From NCBI RefSeq assembly GCF_902362185.1, contig NC_044498.1:12399065-12463064 (forward strand): a DNA stretch of 64,000 nt. The letters are read 5' to 3'. Every line of letters begins with the position of its first letter. Within the stretch, counting starts at the first letter, position 1. A program made the translations under genes and the position numbers. The notes beneath the pieces are model-generated. The model ran no database searches. It saw nothing but the letters and a program-made list of their open reading frames with translations, and was not told the DNA's origin. Of this stretch, positions 37,501 to 51,069 are shown in pieces. Source of the DNA: Chanos chanos. Taxonomy: Eukaryota; Chordata; Actinopteri; Gonorynchiformes; Chanidae.

Positions 37501-37754
37501 AATCTCATAAAAAATCACTCTGACCTAACTGAACTTTAGAACCCTGAACAACGTCCACATTTCTCTGCCGTGTAGAGTAGGCTTCAAATTCAACCAAAAG
37601 CATCATTCTAAGTTAAGGCAAGTTAAGGAAATCCTGAAAGGTTAATCTTATTATGACACAGAAACCTTTCACAATGCTTTTGAACCATGATTTTACCGTT
37701 TCGACTTTAGGCTAAAGAAGACATTGTCCCAGCATAAAACTTCATTTTATGTAT

Positions 37755-37810
<56 letters not shown>

Positions 37811-38561
37811 TCCTTCTCTCTCTCTCATATCCCAGGCTCTGAGGCAGGGTTGGTACAGCTGGCTGTCATTCCTGTCCTCTCTGCAGCTTTGGCAGATAGC
37901 ACTGAAGAGAGTAAGCGGCCGTTTTGGCACGGGGGTCGTCTCTTACTTTGTCTTCCTCAGAACTCTCCTCTTCTTCAACATCTTTCTCTTCCTGGTCACC
38001 GGGCTCTTCCTGGTGGTCCCTCAGGCAGTGCGGCCCCCTGTCTTCAATCACACGTCCGACGGGCCCTCGGGACTAGAGCTGATTACAGGGGCGGTAAGCA
38101 GCTAACCTCAGGATGGTTCATTTGTATAATTGAGTGGCTATGAAATTTTGGTACGGAAAGATGCAATCACTCGGTTCATATAATTTTGGACGGAATGAGA
38201 AACTTACAACGGCTCTTCTCTGAAATTCTGCCAGAGGGAAGAGAAAGCCAAAAGAGCAAATATTCACTCACCCTACATTATGTCTGTCTGTTACTGTCTC
38301 TCTATTTCCTAGGGTTACTTTACAAACTCATTGATGTACTATGGCTACTACACTAACAGCACTCTTAGGAAGAGCTGCAGATCTGAAACTTCCTTGCAAG
38401 CTGTGAATCAGACAAGCTGTGAAAAGCCTTTGTCCTATAATATGCCTCTGGCCTACTTTTTTACCATCGGCGTTGCCTTCTTCGTCACCTGCCTCATCCT
38501 CGTTTACAGGTAAGGCTTTCTCAATTTCACTAGTTCTGTGTGAGGTCACACTTTTTCTGTT

Positions 38562-38597
<36 letters not shown>

Positions 38598-38606
38598 TGT
38601 GTGTAT

Positions 38607-38673
<67 letters not shown>

Positions 38674-39676
38674 TGTGCAGTGGATTTCATCTTTGTGTTT
38701 CAAAAGGCATAAATATATATGTAATCAATACAAGAGCTTTCATGTGTTCTTTTGCCTAATGGATGGTAGGTGCGTTATGTCTGCGTGGTGTGCTCAGAAA
38801 ACGCATTGCGAAACAGACAGACAAACACTGACTCAGTTAGTTGTAAATAAGACTCAAGGACATGAGTGGGCGGTTTCAGTGAAGAGCAGTCTGTGGAGAA
38901 CATCTCTCAGACGGATGCTACGTTCAGACTGCTGCGCGTAAACCCTCCTCACCCCTTAAACGTCACATTTAAAAGCAAAGCGATACAAAGAACGCATGCA
39001 GTGATCTACTGAGAAACTGTCATGTTGTGAAATGAGTCGTCCTGCATTGTGTTCTCGGGAAGCAGACAAGTGCGTGTGTGGTGACATCAAAACCTAACAA
39101 CAACGGTGTGAAAAAAAAAAAAAAAAAGGAAACTTGAAGGGTTGGTTGGTTTCTGGTTTCCTGTGGTGAAAGGGTATAGACAGCATTCATTTTCCTGGCG
39201 TGTTTTAGCTTCACTGACCTTCACAGGGGGGTTCGGTAAACACTAAAAGACCAAAGTCACTTTGAGTGTTCACCGTCATCCTATACTGAAGCATTTCTAA
39301 TCTGGTGTGGATAGTCTGTTCCGTGATTACAGGGCCCCCATCCACAGTGCTCATGAGTCAACTGATTGGTTTGATAAGAGTGAAATTCTGCATCGTTTCC
39401 TGAGACGGTGCTTTCCACCTCTATCAACAAAACATCAAACAACCTATGCCAGCGTTTTCAACCTGTTCTGGCTATGACTTGTTGTGGCCCAGTGTCCTCA
39501 TAATACACTTCATATTGGGATTTCCTTTGTTTTGGCAGTTCTGTGGTTGCAACCAGTACGAAAGTTTATGTGTGTTTATGTGTTTATGTAACTTATGTAT
39601 TTATGTAAGCTGTGTGTTCATGTGAGGCCCTGTACAAACTGTGACAACACATTTCCTCAAAAAAGGACAATAAAGA

Positions 39677-39752
<76 letters not shown>

Positions 39753-39785
39753 GTCTATCTGTCTATCTGTCTATCTATCTATCTA

Positions 39786-39818
<33 letters not shown>

Positions 39819-40717
39819 AATGCAGGTATTAATAACTGTTGCATGTGTTTGTTTCTGTGTTTGTGTTTCCATAGCATGAGTAAGTCGTTTGGTCAGAGTT
39901 TTTGCATTATTAAATCAAAAGGAATCCTCGCTATGAAAGCTTTCAGTTCCTGGGATTTTAAAGTCACTAAGAAGACATCCATTGTTCTACAGTCAGAGAA
40001 CATCTGTACTCAGCTCAAAGTAAGCAACAGTAGACACACACACACACACACACACAGATCTTTTCCCTTATTTCATGCATGCTGATTCAGTGTGATCATG
40101 TTTGATTATTGCAACTACAATAAAACCCCAAACAGAATTCAGGGTAGTCTCACGCCTGCAGAATAGCTTGAGCCTGAATCTAGTTTAATTCCAAAGTTTT
40201 GTTTGATGGCACTGGTATACTGTACCCATATCCACATCAAATCAGAGTGAAATAGGCAATCTCGAGTCAGTTTCATGTGAACAGAAATGCAGCTCTCTAC
40301 GGGGCCAAAAGCACACCACTCATTTAACTGTGCTCTGATAGAATAGTCTCTGATGGTCCCAGAGAGTCACATGATGACAGTTGAAAGTTCAGTTAGAACT
40401 GGACCCGAGGTTATCTTCTGCAAACAACTAAACCTTTAAAAAAATCAACTGAGCCAGTTGCTCAAACATTTTCTTTGTGTATATGAGTACAGTTAATGTT
40501 ATAGTTATGCGAGACAAACTTCTGATGAAAGTGTCCCTCACCCAACCCGTGTAGGAGTTACTGGCAGAGGTGAACCACGGAAAGGAGAAGACCACTGCGT
40601 TGGAGAGAATTCTTAGGCTGTCAGTCCACATGCTGGCCTGGACCATATGTGTGTTTGGCACAGTCGGCTGTGCCCTTGGTGTTTACTACTTTTCTGAATA
40701 TATGCACAAGGTGAGAG

Positions 40718-40757
<40 letters not shown>

Positions 40758-41527
40758 AGAACAGTTTCAGATGATCTCTTAAGCGCTTCCATCACCTGAT
40801 GCCTCCCCACAGCATCTCTGAGCGGGTATTGACATAACCTTGTCTCCAAGTATTGATGCACACAACCGCACATGCACTGAAAATCTAAACACGAAAAACA
40901 AAATCTGATAAACCCTCAATAACATTGCTGTCTACTTTTCACGGAACATGTGCAAACCGCAAGGAATACACACATGCCCTGCCACATACATGTATACACA
41001 CAAACATACGTACATAAATACATACATACAGGTGTGCGTGCACTCACATGCACACACAACGTGGTATTTCTCTGTTTCATAGTCAGGAAACTGAGCTATG
41101 TAAACACACACTTAATTCTTTTTTCTTTACAGTAATGCTAAAAGAATTTGATTATCTGCCTCGGCCATCAGTCGCACACCCTCCCTCACATCTTCACTCT
41201 TTCATTCTCATTCCACAGAGGGTCAGCTTCTGCACATTCATTCACCCATTACCAACTTTCCACGATAGCCTTCAGACTCCAGTAAACTAATATTTACCGT
41301 ATTCCTCTAGTGTAGTCCTGCTTATCCTCTGAATGTCAGGGACGTATTACAGATATGACAGGACATGTTTACTGGATGAACTCCTCCTAACACTCTTTCT
41401 CCGTAACTCCAGTTCACTTCAGAGGGCTTTGCTGGCGTGACAGTGTGGTTGTCACGCTGCCAAAGCATAGACGAACGTGTAGAACGAATATGTTTCACAC
41501 GAACTAAAACAACACACTCGTTCCTCC

Positions 41528-41558
<31 letters not shown>

Positions 41559-42918
41559 CCTCTCTCACAGGACCTACAGGACCGTGCGCGCAGCACTGAC
41601 AGGAGCACTCGCAGTATGTTGGTTAAAGAGGCCAGTCTGTTGGCCCTTCCTGTGGTGGTGTCCAGCATTAACTTGCTGCTGCCAGGCTTCTTCAACCTGG
41701 TGGCCTGGATGGAGGTGTATGACTCACCCAGTGTACGCAACTATGTCTCCATTGCCAGGTAGGCCCCTGAGACTACAGCCACCACACCGCACTTACACTG
41801 TCACAGTGTTCATTTCACTCAGTATTCAGCCTCACATAGTTGGAAGCAAACCAGTTCCACATAAAGACCTAATCTTATCCATTTTACTCTGTACATTAAT
41901 GGAATATCTAATCTCAAGGGTACAGCACGCTGTATGGAGACAGAAGTCAGCTCTTAGCAGTGGTGTTTTCGGGCTTTGGGGACTATAGTCTTAAACACAT
42001 GCTAAACATGAGTTTCTTTTTTGTTTTCTGTTGTTGCCTGTGGGTAAGGAGATGATTCTATCTCTCGCTTGTTATTTTGAGCCCTGTGAATGCTCGTAAG
42101 AAGTTGCTCGTCACCAAGCGTAGGTGGTTTTATCAAGTCTTTCTTCTCCACAACGCAATCCATGTAGAACTGTACTCCCAAAAGCAGAAAAGGGACTGTG
42201 TAAAAGAATGGGAACAACACAGTCCAACCCAAATGTTCATACAAGAGAGATGTGAGGCAGATTTAGATCTGTTCAGATGTTAAATGAGTCACTGTGAGTC
42301 ACAAATATCTTCAGTATGTCTGAGGAACATACAAACATGTCTGTCAGGAAAAAGACTTTATCATCTTTCCATTCTCTTCTGTCCCCACAGGAACCTTATG
42401 TTAAAAATCTGTGTACTTGGAATGCTGTGCTACCATTGGTTGGGACGGATAGCTTCTGACCCATCTAGTCTTGGACTGCAGGTGAGCGATGTGTATTCAA
42501 TCAATCACAAACCCTGAAACACTCTGAATTTATCTGTTTTGCTCAAAACCTGAATCTAATTGAAATAATTAAACTATTGTGTATGATTGGAATACAGAAT
42601 AGCCGTAGGCTTGGCAGTTTCTGGTGTCTAATTGCCAACTCCTGAAAGCCTGCTTATGTCTAATATTAACATCTTGGTCAGTGTGAGTAGCTGGAGTCTA
42701 GTCCTTTTCTCTGAGTGCGGTTGTGTGTTTTTCCTCAGTGCTGGGAGAGCTTTGTTGGACAGGAGCTTTATCGCTTTTTGCTCATGGATTTTATTTTCAC
42801 ACTCCTGGACACTTTCTTTGGAGAATTCCTGTGGAGGTAAGTTCTCTCAGTGTAGCCTGACTGTAGTTCAGTTTTAATCAAATGCCCAGCACCAATATGT
42901 CCACTCCTCAGCAACCCC

Positions 42919-42973
<55 letters not shown>

Positions 42974-44704
42974 ACCCACACTCAGACGTTTCCTCTTTCA
43001 GTGACCTCTGGTTTGTATTTTTCCCCTTAGGTTGTTTTCACGGAGAGTACTGAAGAGGAAGAGGAAACCAGTGTTTGACATTGCCAGAAATGTTCTGGAG
43101 TTAATTTATGGACAGACACTGGCTTGGTAAACAAACAATATTTATTTTGATTGTAAGGATTCTCTCTCTCTCTTTCCTTCTCTCTCTCTCAGTTGCATAG
43201 GATATGTGCATCAGTTTATTTCCTGTCTTTGTGGTGTGTTCTAGGTTGGGTGTGCTGTTCACACCTCTGTTACCTGCTGTGCAGATCCTCAAACTCCTCA
43301 TCCTGTTCTATGTCAAGAAGGTATGTCATTCTGACAACACACGCAGAGAGTTTCAAACAGAAAGGTCATACCACACACTGATAACAGTTGCTCTTTGAAA
43401 AAGGCCTGCCCTGCAGTGAGTGTTTATCAGATAAAGACCGCGTCACATCTCCATTGGCCATACATCGACCTGACTGGACGTGATTCAGCCTATCCTGTGT
43501 GTGTTTTTTCTCCTCAGACCAGCCTGATGATGAACTGCCAGGCTTCACGTAAACCATGGCGTGCCAGTCAGATGACCACCATCTTCATCACTTTGCTGTG
43601 TTTTCCCTCCTTTCTGGGCTCTGCTGTGTGTGTGACGTACGCCATGTGGTCGTAAGTGCATCGCTTTAACATACATATTATAGACGTACATAGAGGAATA
43701 CATACGTTATACACATTATACACAATATGCTTTAACATACACGTAAATACATACATCATATACGTACATACATGAGTACATACAATATGTACAAGTTTAC
43801 CTGACTCATTCTCATTCCCGCTCTCTTTCTCTTTCTTTCTTGCTCTCTCACTCTCACTGTCTCCGTCTTTTTCTCTCACTCTCTTTCTGCGTCTCTCTCT
43901 CTCTCTCTGCTTCTCTCTCCCTCCTCTCTCTCAGGATCAAGCCCTCGAAGCATTGTGGTCCGTTCCGTGGTCTGGAGAAGATGTTCCACTCAGGGAAGAA
44001 GTGGATTGATGAGCTGTCCGAAGCCGACCCCAAACTGAAGTGGCTCAGCGGTCTTCACTCCTATCTGGTGGAGAACCCTCTCTTCCTTTTCATCGCTGCT
44101 ACTGTTTTCCTGTGAGTCACGCCGCCTCGTCATATATATACAAACTCCATTCACGGCTCACAGGTTTCCCTAAGATCTTTCTTTTGTATTGCCCCATAAT
44201 CTAATGTTGTGCCCTCTGTTTTCTCCAGAATAGTGATTTACTTCCACACCCAAGTGGTTGATGGACAGAGACAGATCATTAGTCTTCTGCAAGAGCAGAT
44301 TGAAAATGTAAGACTTGGTTTTGTATTATTTCTTTTACAAGAACAGAGTAAAACATGGACTTTATGGACCTGACATCTCTCTCTTTCTTGGCCTCTCTCT
44401 GCAGGAGGGGGAAGACAAAAAGTTTTTAATCACCAAATTGCAGTCTATCCATGAGCAGAAAAAACCTTTCTCCCCACGGCGAATCAGAGGAGCGAGTGAG
44501 GTAATCTATCTCTCTATCTGTCTGTCTCTCTTTTTTTTTCTTTCATTCTCTATGATTGTCTGTCACTCAGTGGATATGTGTACCGGGGCAAAGATGGTTT
44601 ATTTCCCCAACTGTGGAATAACAAAGCATATTTACTACAGGATCTGAACAACTTTCATATTATTTCTTATTCTTGTACTTTTTCAGGATTCCAGTTACTC
44701 TTGA
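33057..44704 (+). CDS. tmc6: Transmembrane channel-like protein 6 (EVER1) (20 coding exons, 827 aa)
   Basis: Coding exons are 33057-33112, 33941-34068, 34332-34472, 35963-36118, 36521-36629, 37048-37132, 37836-38093, 38313-38509, 39875-40019, 40555-40710, 41571-41758, 42391-42481, 42739-42836, 43031-43126, 43245-43320, 43518-43651, 43935-44111, 44229-44307, 44405-44500 and 44687-44704 (2484 nt, in frame). It is the multipass ER partner of TMC8; in mammals both bind CIB1. The N-terminal roughly 270 residues are cytosolic and rich in Gln/Arg. TM1 begins [19 protein letters not shown]. The TMC signature is [14 protein letters not shown] (near 571), followed by LEFIYGQ-type [12 protein letters not shown] and CGPFR (near 712). 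The C-terminal helix is [18 protein letters not shown], as in human TMC6 (about 805 aa). Exon 7 is one piece where tmc8 has an intron at the equivalent point (RVSG/RFG versus IEG/KFG). Start codon: first ATG after a UTR acceptor. Confidence 0.95.
33697..33890 (+). repeat. TG-rich minisatellite with 10-bp higher-order unit
   Basis: Repeated units of tgtgtgtctg (about five) pass into a (TG)n run and then repeated tgtgtgtttg units, followed by degenerate TG/CG/CA. It lies in tmc6 intron 1. Confidence 0.9.
34486..34523 (+). repeat. TG microsatellite in tmc6 intron 3
   Basis: (TG)n tract just after the exon 3 donor. Confidence 0.9.
37754..37812 (+). repeat. (TTTC)n microsatellite before tmc6 exon 7
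   Basis: About fourteen TTTC units followed by CT-rich sequence form the polypyrimidine tract ahead of the exon 7 acceptor at 37836. Confidence 0.95.
38565..38671 (+). repeat. (TA)n microsatellite in tmc6 intron 8
   Basis: Two long AT/TA runs separated by a short TG/GTAT segment, about 55 bases after the exon 8 donor. Confidence 0.95.
39640..39818 (+). repeat. (ATCT)n/(GTCT)n tetranucleotide at a retroposon-like 3' tail
   Basis: The sequence caacacatttcctcaa...ggacaataaagaatctatct is followed by roughly 25 ATCT units that change to GTCT. A CAATAAAG stem leading into ATCT repeats is typical of 3' ends of fish LINE or SINE insertions. Only the tail is recognisable, so the parent family is unassigned. 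Confidence 0.6.
40724..40755 (+). repeat. CA microsatellite in tmc6 intron 10
   Basis: (CA)n directly after the exon 10 donor; a second short CA tract lies at 40034-40056. Confidence 0.9.
42917..42967 (+). repeat. Poly-C followed by CA microsatellite
   Basis: About 19 C residues then (CA)n in tmc6 intron 13. A likely spot for sequencing length error. Confidence 0.9.
43806..43934 (+). repeat. CT-rich tract forming the exon 17 acceptor of tmc6
   Basis: Long CT-rich low-complexity sequence ending at the cag acceptor of tmc6 exon 17. Confidence 0.9.
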
Positions 44705-45785
44705 CAGCCCTGCCTAAAGACTCTGCGCTTTCTGAACATGCCAGTGTAACTGCAGACTCTTGTGGTTGAGTATTCCCATGTCTAGAGAACTGGAAAATTC
44801 ACTTCTGTCAGAACAGCTCTGCCTCTGAGAGCTGTGGAGCCTCAGGCAGAGAGAGCAGGCTCCTACAGGCACCTCACCAACATCTCAAGACATATGAACA
44901 GGAGAAAACATTCCTTCCATTTCAAACAACAAACCTCTGGACTGGGATATAACACTGCCTTTCACCTTCCCTCATCAGCAATACTGCTCTGACTTCCATT
45001 TAAGAGTCGCTCTATTTTCCTGCAGCAACACACGTTACGGAAAATTGCTCTGACGTTTGTCATATTTTATCACAGAGGTCTTTTTAATGTGAAATGCACA
45101 GAATCCATGTCACTACTTTTACATGATGTGCTTGTCAAAAAGGGGGAGACAAAGATTTACACTCTGTGTAAGAGTAGCATTCATTTAAAGACTGCTTCGC
45201 TCGTCCAGTTGATAATGAGCAACGCTGCTCCCTGTGTGTTAACGTTCTGTAGATCTGAAGAGACTTTGCTCATGCTAAAATAGGAATGTGTTTTTAAAAG
45301 GAAAACCAGGGTCAGAGTATACGGTTACAGTACAGGGCCAAAACTGGACCGATTTGTTTCACCCAGCAAATCTGGCAAACTTCACAAAGCATTGCAGCCT
45401 GCTTATTAGCAAGCACTGGAATAAGGAACCAGGCAAATGCGACTCGTAGCTAAATCTGTGAGAAGAAAAAGTCAGTGTGTATTATAATTATTATTATCGT
45501 ATAACAATAGTCATTTTTTTTAATGTGTGTAAAAAAGTGTATTCTGATTTAAATTTTATATTTTATAAGATAAGCACTTTTATATCGACTGTGAAACAAA
45601 AAGAGTATCTTTTACTGAACAATACTACCGGTTTGTCTTCACCATACTGCGTTGGCTCTGATGTATGTGTTTTAATATCCTGATTGAGAAGTGGCCAGTT
45701 GTGTGACTGTTTGAGGGTTTGTTTTTTGTATGTTTTGTTTTTAAGTTCTCTGCTTTGTGGTATTTGTATGTTTTATGCATTTTTA

Positions 45786-45791
45786 AATAAA
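45786..45791 (+). terminator. tmc6: Poly(A) signal of tmc6
   Basis: AATAAA in AT-rich sequence about 1.1 kb after the tmc6 stop, followed by a GT-rich segment (gtctgttttagtgtcatggg) that could serve as the downstream element. Confidence 0.6.
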
Positions 45792-45859
45792 TTAAGTCTG
45801 TTTTAGTGTCATGGGATGAAGTGTGGTAGAGATATATTTTATATAGTTAAGTCAGACCA

Positions 45860-47572
45860 ATATACATCATATGTTTTTTTTTTCCCTTAATTAATTATAA
45901 TGCAGCATGATATCAAGATCTGTTACAAAGACATGCAATCAAAACAATGAAAGAAAGATCCAAACGTATGTACACTTTACAAAGAATCACTTCTCTGCCA
46001 GAGTAGTACTCATAAATATGATTTACACGGTAAAATAAATAGGTAATATTATCAAAGTAGCTTAAGTTTATCTTCTGTTTAAAAATATGTTACAAAGTAC
46101 GACAAAGACTTTGAAAGTAAGTTCCTTTTTTGCTTGGAACATCCTGCAAGTATCCCTTAAACATGGGTTACAGACTTTTTGACTATGAAAAAGAGGTAAG
46201 CTCTTTAAAAATTGCAAATAACAGTCTGCTTTGTCACCTTCTGCTTACATGTTGTGTTAGCCAGAAAGAAATCCAGTATGGGTATCTTTGAATCAGGCTC
46301 TTCAAGATTCCCATTTAATCAGATAGTTCTCTATGCGGTTTCCTCCGGAATCCAGACAGCATTGTGAAAGATCTACTGTAAAAAGTGCTATGCAAATACA
46401 ACCGGACTGTAACTGTAAACCCACATTATAGCACCACAGATGTACCTTGGCGGGAACACAGTTTTATCCTGATATAGACTGTTGTAGTGGATGTGGGTCT
46501 AAGAGTCTGAGAAAAATGTTCATGTGCTTTGTGCGGCATGAGAGCATGAGAGTTTTCTAGTGATGTGCCTGTCATGACCACAGTTCACCAGCAGAGGGTG
46601 GTAGATCATGTTAACAAAGCTGAGAAACATTAACGTGATGTTGTGTTACAGAGTTGAACATGTAAAGGGAAAAAAAAAGTCCTAATTCCTTTAGAGTCTG
46701 CTCTAGAATCTACCAGCAAATATGCCCAGTTTCTCAGAAACAGATAAAGCCTGGGCTTGGGTTAAAACTGCATCCTGTCTGGACATTCTCCATTCAAAAT
46801 AACGTTTATTTAACAAATAGTCAATCTACTTTTCTGTAATGTTTCATATAATAAATAATCTTTCGACTTTGATAATGAACACTTAAAAAATGTTTTTCAA
46901 ATGGACATTTTGAGATCTTGTTTGATGGATTACAATATGAATCTGCTCCCATTTGAGCCTGATATATAGAAGAGGTGTATGTTGAACACATGTATATCAA
47001 AGACCTGAGCTTTGTGAATATGTACTGTGTGTTTTTCCACGTGACTAGAAAAGGCCATTTTGTGGCTTAAAAGCTTTTTTCTTTTTTATCCAATGCCTTT
47101 CTCTTCACTAGCATAGATGAGGTTGCCACACCACAATGATAACAATGAGGTCTGTAAACTGTGTAAGATGCTGCGCTGATATCTGTACATACATATTCAT
47201 ATTTAGGTGTATATATTATATATAAAAACACATACTTACAGATTTTTTTTTTTTGTCAGATAACTATCAGTCATTTTTTTCTTTCAGAAAAAAGAAAAAA
47301 AATCTTTAGCGTAAATTAGAATAAGGAAAACAAAAACATTTTCCTTAAAACTGGATTGCAGTTGATACAGTTCCCTTGTCCTTTTTTTCCAGAATAAGAT
47401 CTTTTAAGGAGAAGTATTGTAGTTTGGCCACTTCTGCTTTTTGTTGTCCTGTCAGTGATAGGACTGTGTACCCCGACACTCACATTCTCATTGGTCCATG
47501 TGATCCTCTGCTTCTGTGTCTAACTGTTAACTTGCACACACACATACACACACATGCACACACATGCACACA

Positions 47573-47620
<48 letters not shown>

Positions 47621-47655
47621 ACCCCTCTGCTGCCTATTTAATGGTTTAACTGTAC
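45860..47655. other. Convergent tmc6/notum 3' region
   Basis: AT-rich non-coding DNA, probably mainly notum 3' UTR on the minus strand. A minus-strand AATAAA lies at 46805-46810, about 850 bases after the notum stop, and is the clearest poly(A) candidate. A composite CA then CT microsatellite lies at 47534-47619. No further exon was found. Confidence 0.5.
47534..47619. repeat. Composite CA/CT microsatellite in notum 3' UTR
   Basis: (CA)n with ATG interruptions joined to (CT)n of about 42 bases, within 130 bases of the notum stop codon. Confidence 0.92.
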
Positions 47656-47660
47656 TGGAT

Positions 47661-47874
47661 TCAGTTGCCGTTGTTAAGCATGCCCAGCAGTTTGCTGGGC
47701 TCCATGCCCTGTTGCTGAGCAATGCGTTGTACATCAAAGCCCATGTGAGTGAGGAACTGAATTACGCTCATCTCCTGTCCGGTCAGCTGGTCCCGAATTG
47801 TGGGACACGTTGGGTTACAGTGGGGCCATGGGCAGCTGTCAATCAAATGCAAAGGACAGCCCCTAGGCGGAGCT

Positions 47875-47907
<33 letters not shown>

Positions 47908-48564
47908 TTGTTGTTGCGGATGCTGTTGTGTAGACTGCGGTCCCAACACTGCAGCGCCCGAGGGAGGGAGGTCCCCTTCACGTGAATGTCCATCCAATAA
48001 CTTTGGGGGGGGGGGGAACAGATTATGTAATTATGACTTGTAACAATACAGCACTGAATTACTACAAGCCTTCTGCATTATAAGTACATAGTGTTACATG
48101 TTACATATGCAGTTGAGAAATAAACATTAAGAAGCAGTGGATGCGGGAGAAGAGAGAGAGTAAAAGAATGACAGACTAAGGAAGCATGAGGATGACTGAA
48201 GTGACAAAGGTAGACATGACTTGCCACTCACTTTCTTGTGATGACCTCGTGGGATAAACAGGCAGGTGCAAACATGGCCCTGTCAATCAAAACAGGAGAG
48301 AGAAAGAGTCAGTCAGGTTTCACTGGTGATTCTCCTGTGTGGAGATCAGTTAAACAAACAGTAGACTTTTGATGGTGTTTCTTACGGGACGTCTTTGAGT
48401 GTTTTCCTCAGCTCACTGCCCAGGTTTTGGATATAGCGCCACTGACCTTCCTGCACAGGCTGACCAGTCAAATGGATATTATCCACAGTTAACTGGGCCT
48501 CATCAAACAGCCACTGCACTACAAACACAGGACCTGCAGGAAAGAGTAGAGTGGAGTGAGTCTC

Positions 48565-48621
<57 letters not shown>

Positions 48622-49563
48622 CACACACACACACAAAACCCAGATGAGAGAGTAAGGCAGAGTGAGTTTCTCTCTCATACACACACACAAACACAACCCG
48701 GTGGGTGTATAAAACGAGTGTTGTCAGTGTCTTTCTATGTTCTCTGTAGTGTCACTCTCTTTCTGTCTCTGTCTCTGTCTCTCACATCCACTCTCAAAGC
48801 CATATTCAAAGACAAAGATAACTACTCCATCATCTGAATCAAGGTCTGGAGAGACATGTTCTTAGTAGTAGTTTTCTCCTTGCCTCCTGAGTGAGGATTA
48901 ATGTCTACTAAGGAAACAGGCTGTCTGTGCCTCACAAACAAACAAACAAACAAACAAACAAACAAAATCTTTGAATCTAGGCTCAGAGCTCAGTGCTGCT
49001 AGCATGAGAGAATAGAAACAGTAGAGGGCGGCAGGGTGCACGCAACACACTTAAACATTCACACGCACAGTTAGAGTTATCTCTTACATTTCAGAGTGGG
49101 GTAAACTTTGTACCCAAAGAAGCAGTTCCACTCCTCTCCCTCATGAGCCAATCTGCACCCCTCTGGAACAATACCATCCCAGTACCTGCCAATAAACACA
49201 CAGAAGGTCTGTATTTTCTATGTCTGTACTCACCTGTATATTTGAACACAGTTCACTCCAGTTCTCATTCTCTCTTTCTCTCTCTTTCTCTCTCCTCACC
49301 TGATTCCCCGTTTGATGGCTTCTGTTGGGGCACAGCTGATAGTGTCCAGGCAGTCTGTACAGCGGTACTGCTTGTTGTCCAGGAACCAGCCTGAGTCAGA
49401 CAGACCACGTACCTGCACAGTAGTGTGACCAAGATCTTGTAGCAGCTCCGCCACCCGGTCCACATTCAGCAGAACTCCGGTACCACCCGCACTGACAGAG
49501 CACACATACACACAAAACGCATTTCAATGACCAAACTCAAAGTGTAAATGGCTTTTACACTCA

Positions 49564-49613
<50 letters not shown>

Positions 49614-50205
49614 TTAAAGTACTTATACACCAACAGACATACACACACACAAACAGGTCCACTGACCTGCTCCCTGCCAGCAGCAGAACTTTAGCATTAT
49701 CCAGTCCTTTCATCAGGAGCTCCTTCACAACCTCCTGAATGATCAGTGATCCCATGAAAGCATAGCCACCTGAACACAGAAAAGAAAACACACACACACA
49801 GACTGAGTCTCTCATCCTGAGATACTTTACTATACGCATTAGAGTCTGAGTTTCTCACTTACTTTGATCTGTTTTTGCAGAGGCTCCACTCCACACATCA
49901 CTGGAACAGTATGGAATAAAGCTGGAAAGAGAGAGTGTACGTCAGTATACATCTACAGGCCACACACACACATACACACATACACACAGAGACTGTGCAA
50001 ACACTTGGACAGAACTTCCATCTTTCTTAAACTACTTCCAGCCAAGAAAAACTCCACTCAGACATCCAGACCAATACATACTCTCTCATAAACACATACA
50101 CACACACACACACACAATCACGCACTCACACACACACTTCCTTCATTACTGCCTGGACTCTGCGTGACTCAAAGGCCTCAGACAGTTCTATTTGAATAGC
50201 AAATG

Positions 50206-50243
<38 letters not shown>

Positions 50244-51031
50244 AACAGAACAGGGGGCTGGATGGTCACTACAGATGAGCTGAAAAGTTCCTCTCTCCCT
50301 CAGTTTTATGTCATTTCTGAGACCAGAACATTACATCGGCACAGATTTGCCAAGGCAACTGAAGACAATAAAAGGAAGATAGAAAGAGATGAGAAAAACA
50401 GACGATGCTCTCTCACGGTGCCACATCACCGATGAGGGATCCAAACAAAAGACTGAAACATTAAATGGTGCTGTGAGTGGAGACACAGGAAACATATAGT
50501 CTGTATGGGCACTTACACCATGTTGGCATTCCACCAGTGGGGGTTTTCCTCAGGCTGTGGTGATAAAATCCCTGTACCTGGGAAACACACACACACACAC
50601 ACACACGCTTGCTCAACAGTGGCACCATTAATCATCATGCCCAGCGGTCAGGCCTCTAGAGACATGTTCAGTTTCACTGGCTACAGAACCGGTACCACCC
50701 CTAAAACCAACTCAATACGCAGCAGCAGAAAACCTTAGCTTAACCACTGCTCTGTGTGTGTGTGTGTGTGTGTGTGTGTTTGTGTCTTGGCTGTTTGCTT
50801 TGGAAAAATAAACAGATGAAAGTTTCATTTGAAGTCCCCCCCCTCCCCCCCCTCCTCCATTCGTCCAAAAGAATAACATCCCATTAAGCTGTAGTGCTCA
50901 GTCAGATCGGTGTGGTTTTGCCCTGCCCGCAGTGAGCGTGCCCAGCCGGGAGTCTTCCACACCCACACAATCATATCGCAGCACGGCCTGACACTCCAGA
51001 CCACCGGCACTCTTAAGATGTACACAGCATC

Positions 51032-51069
<38 letters not shown>

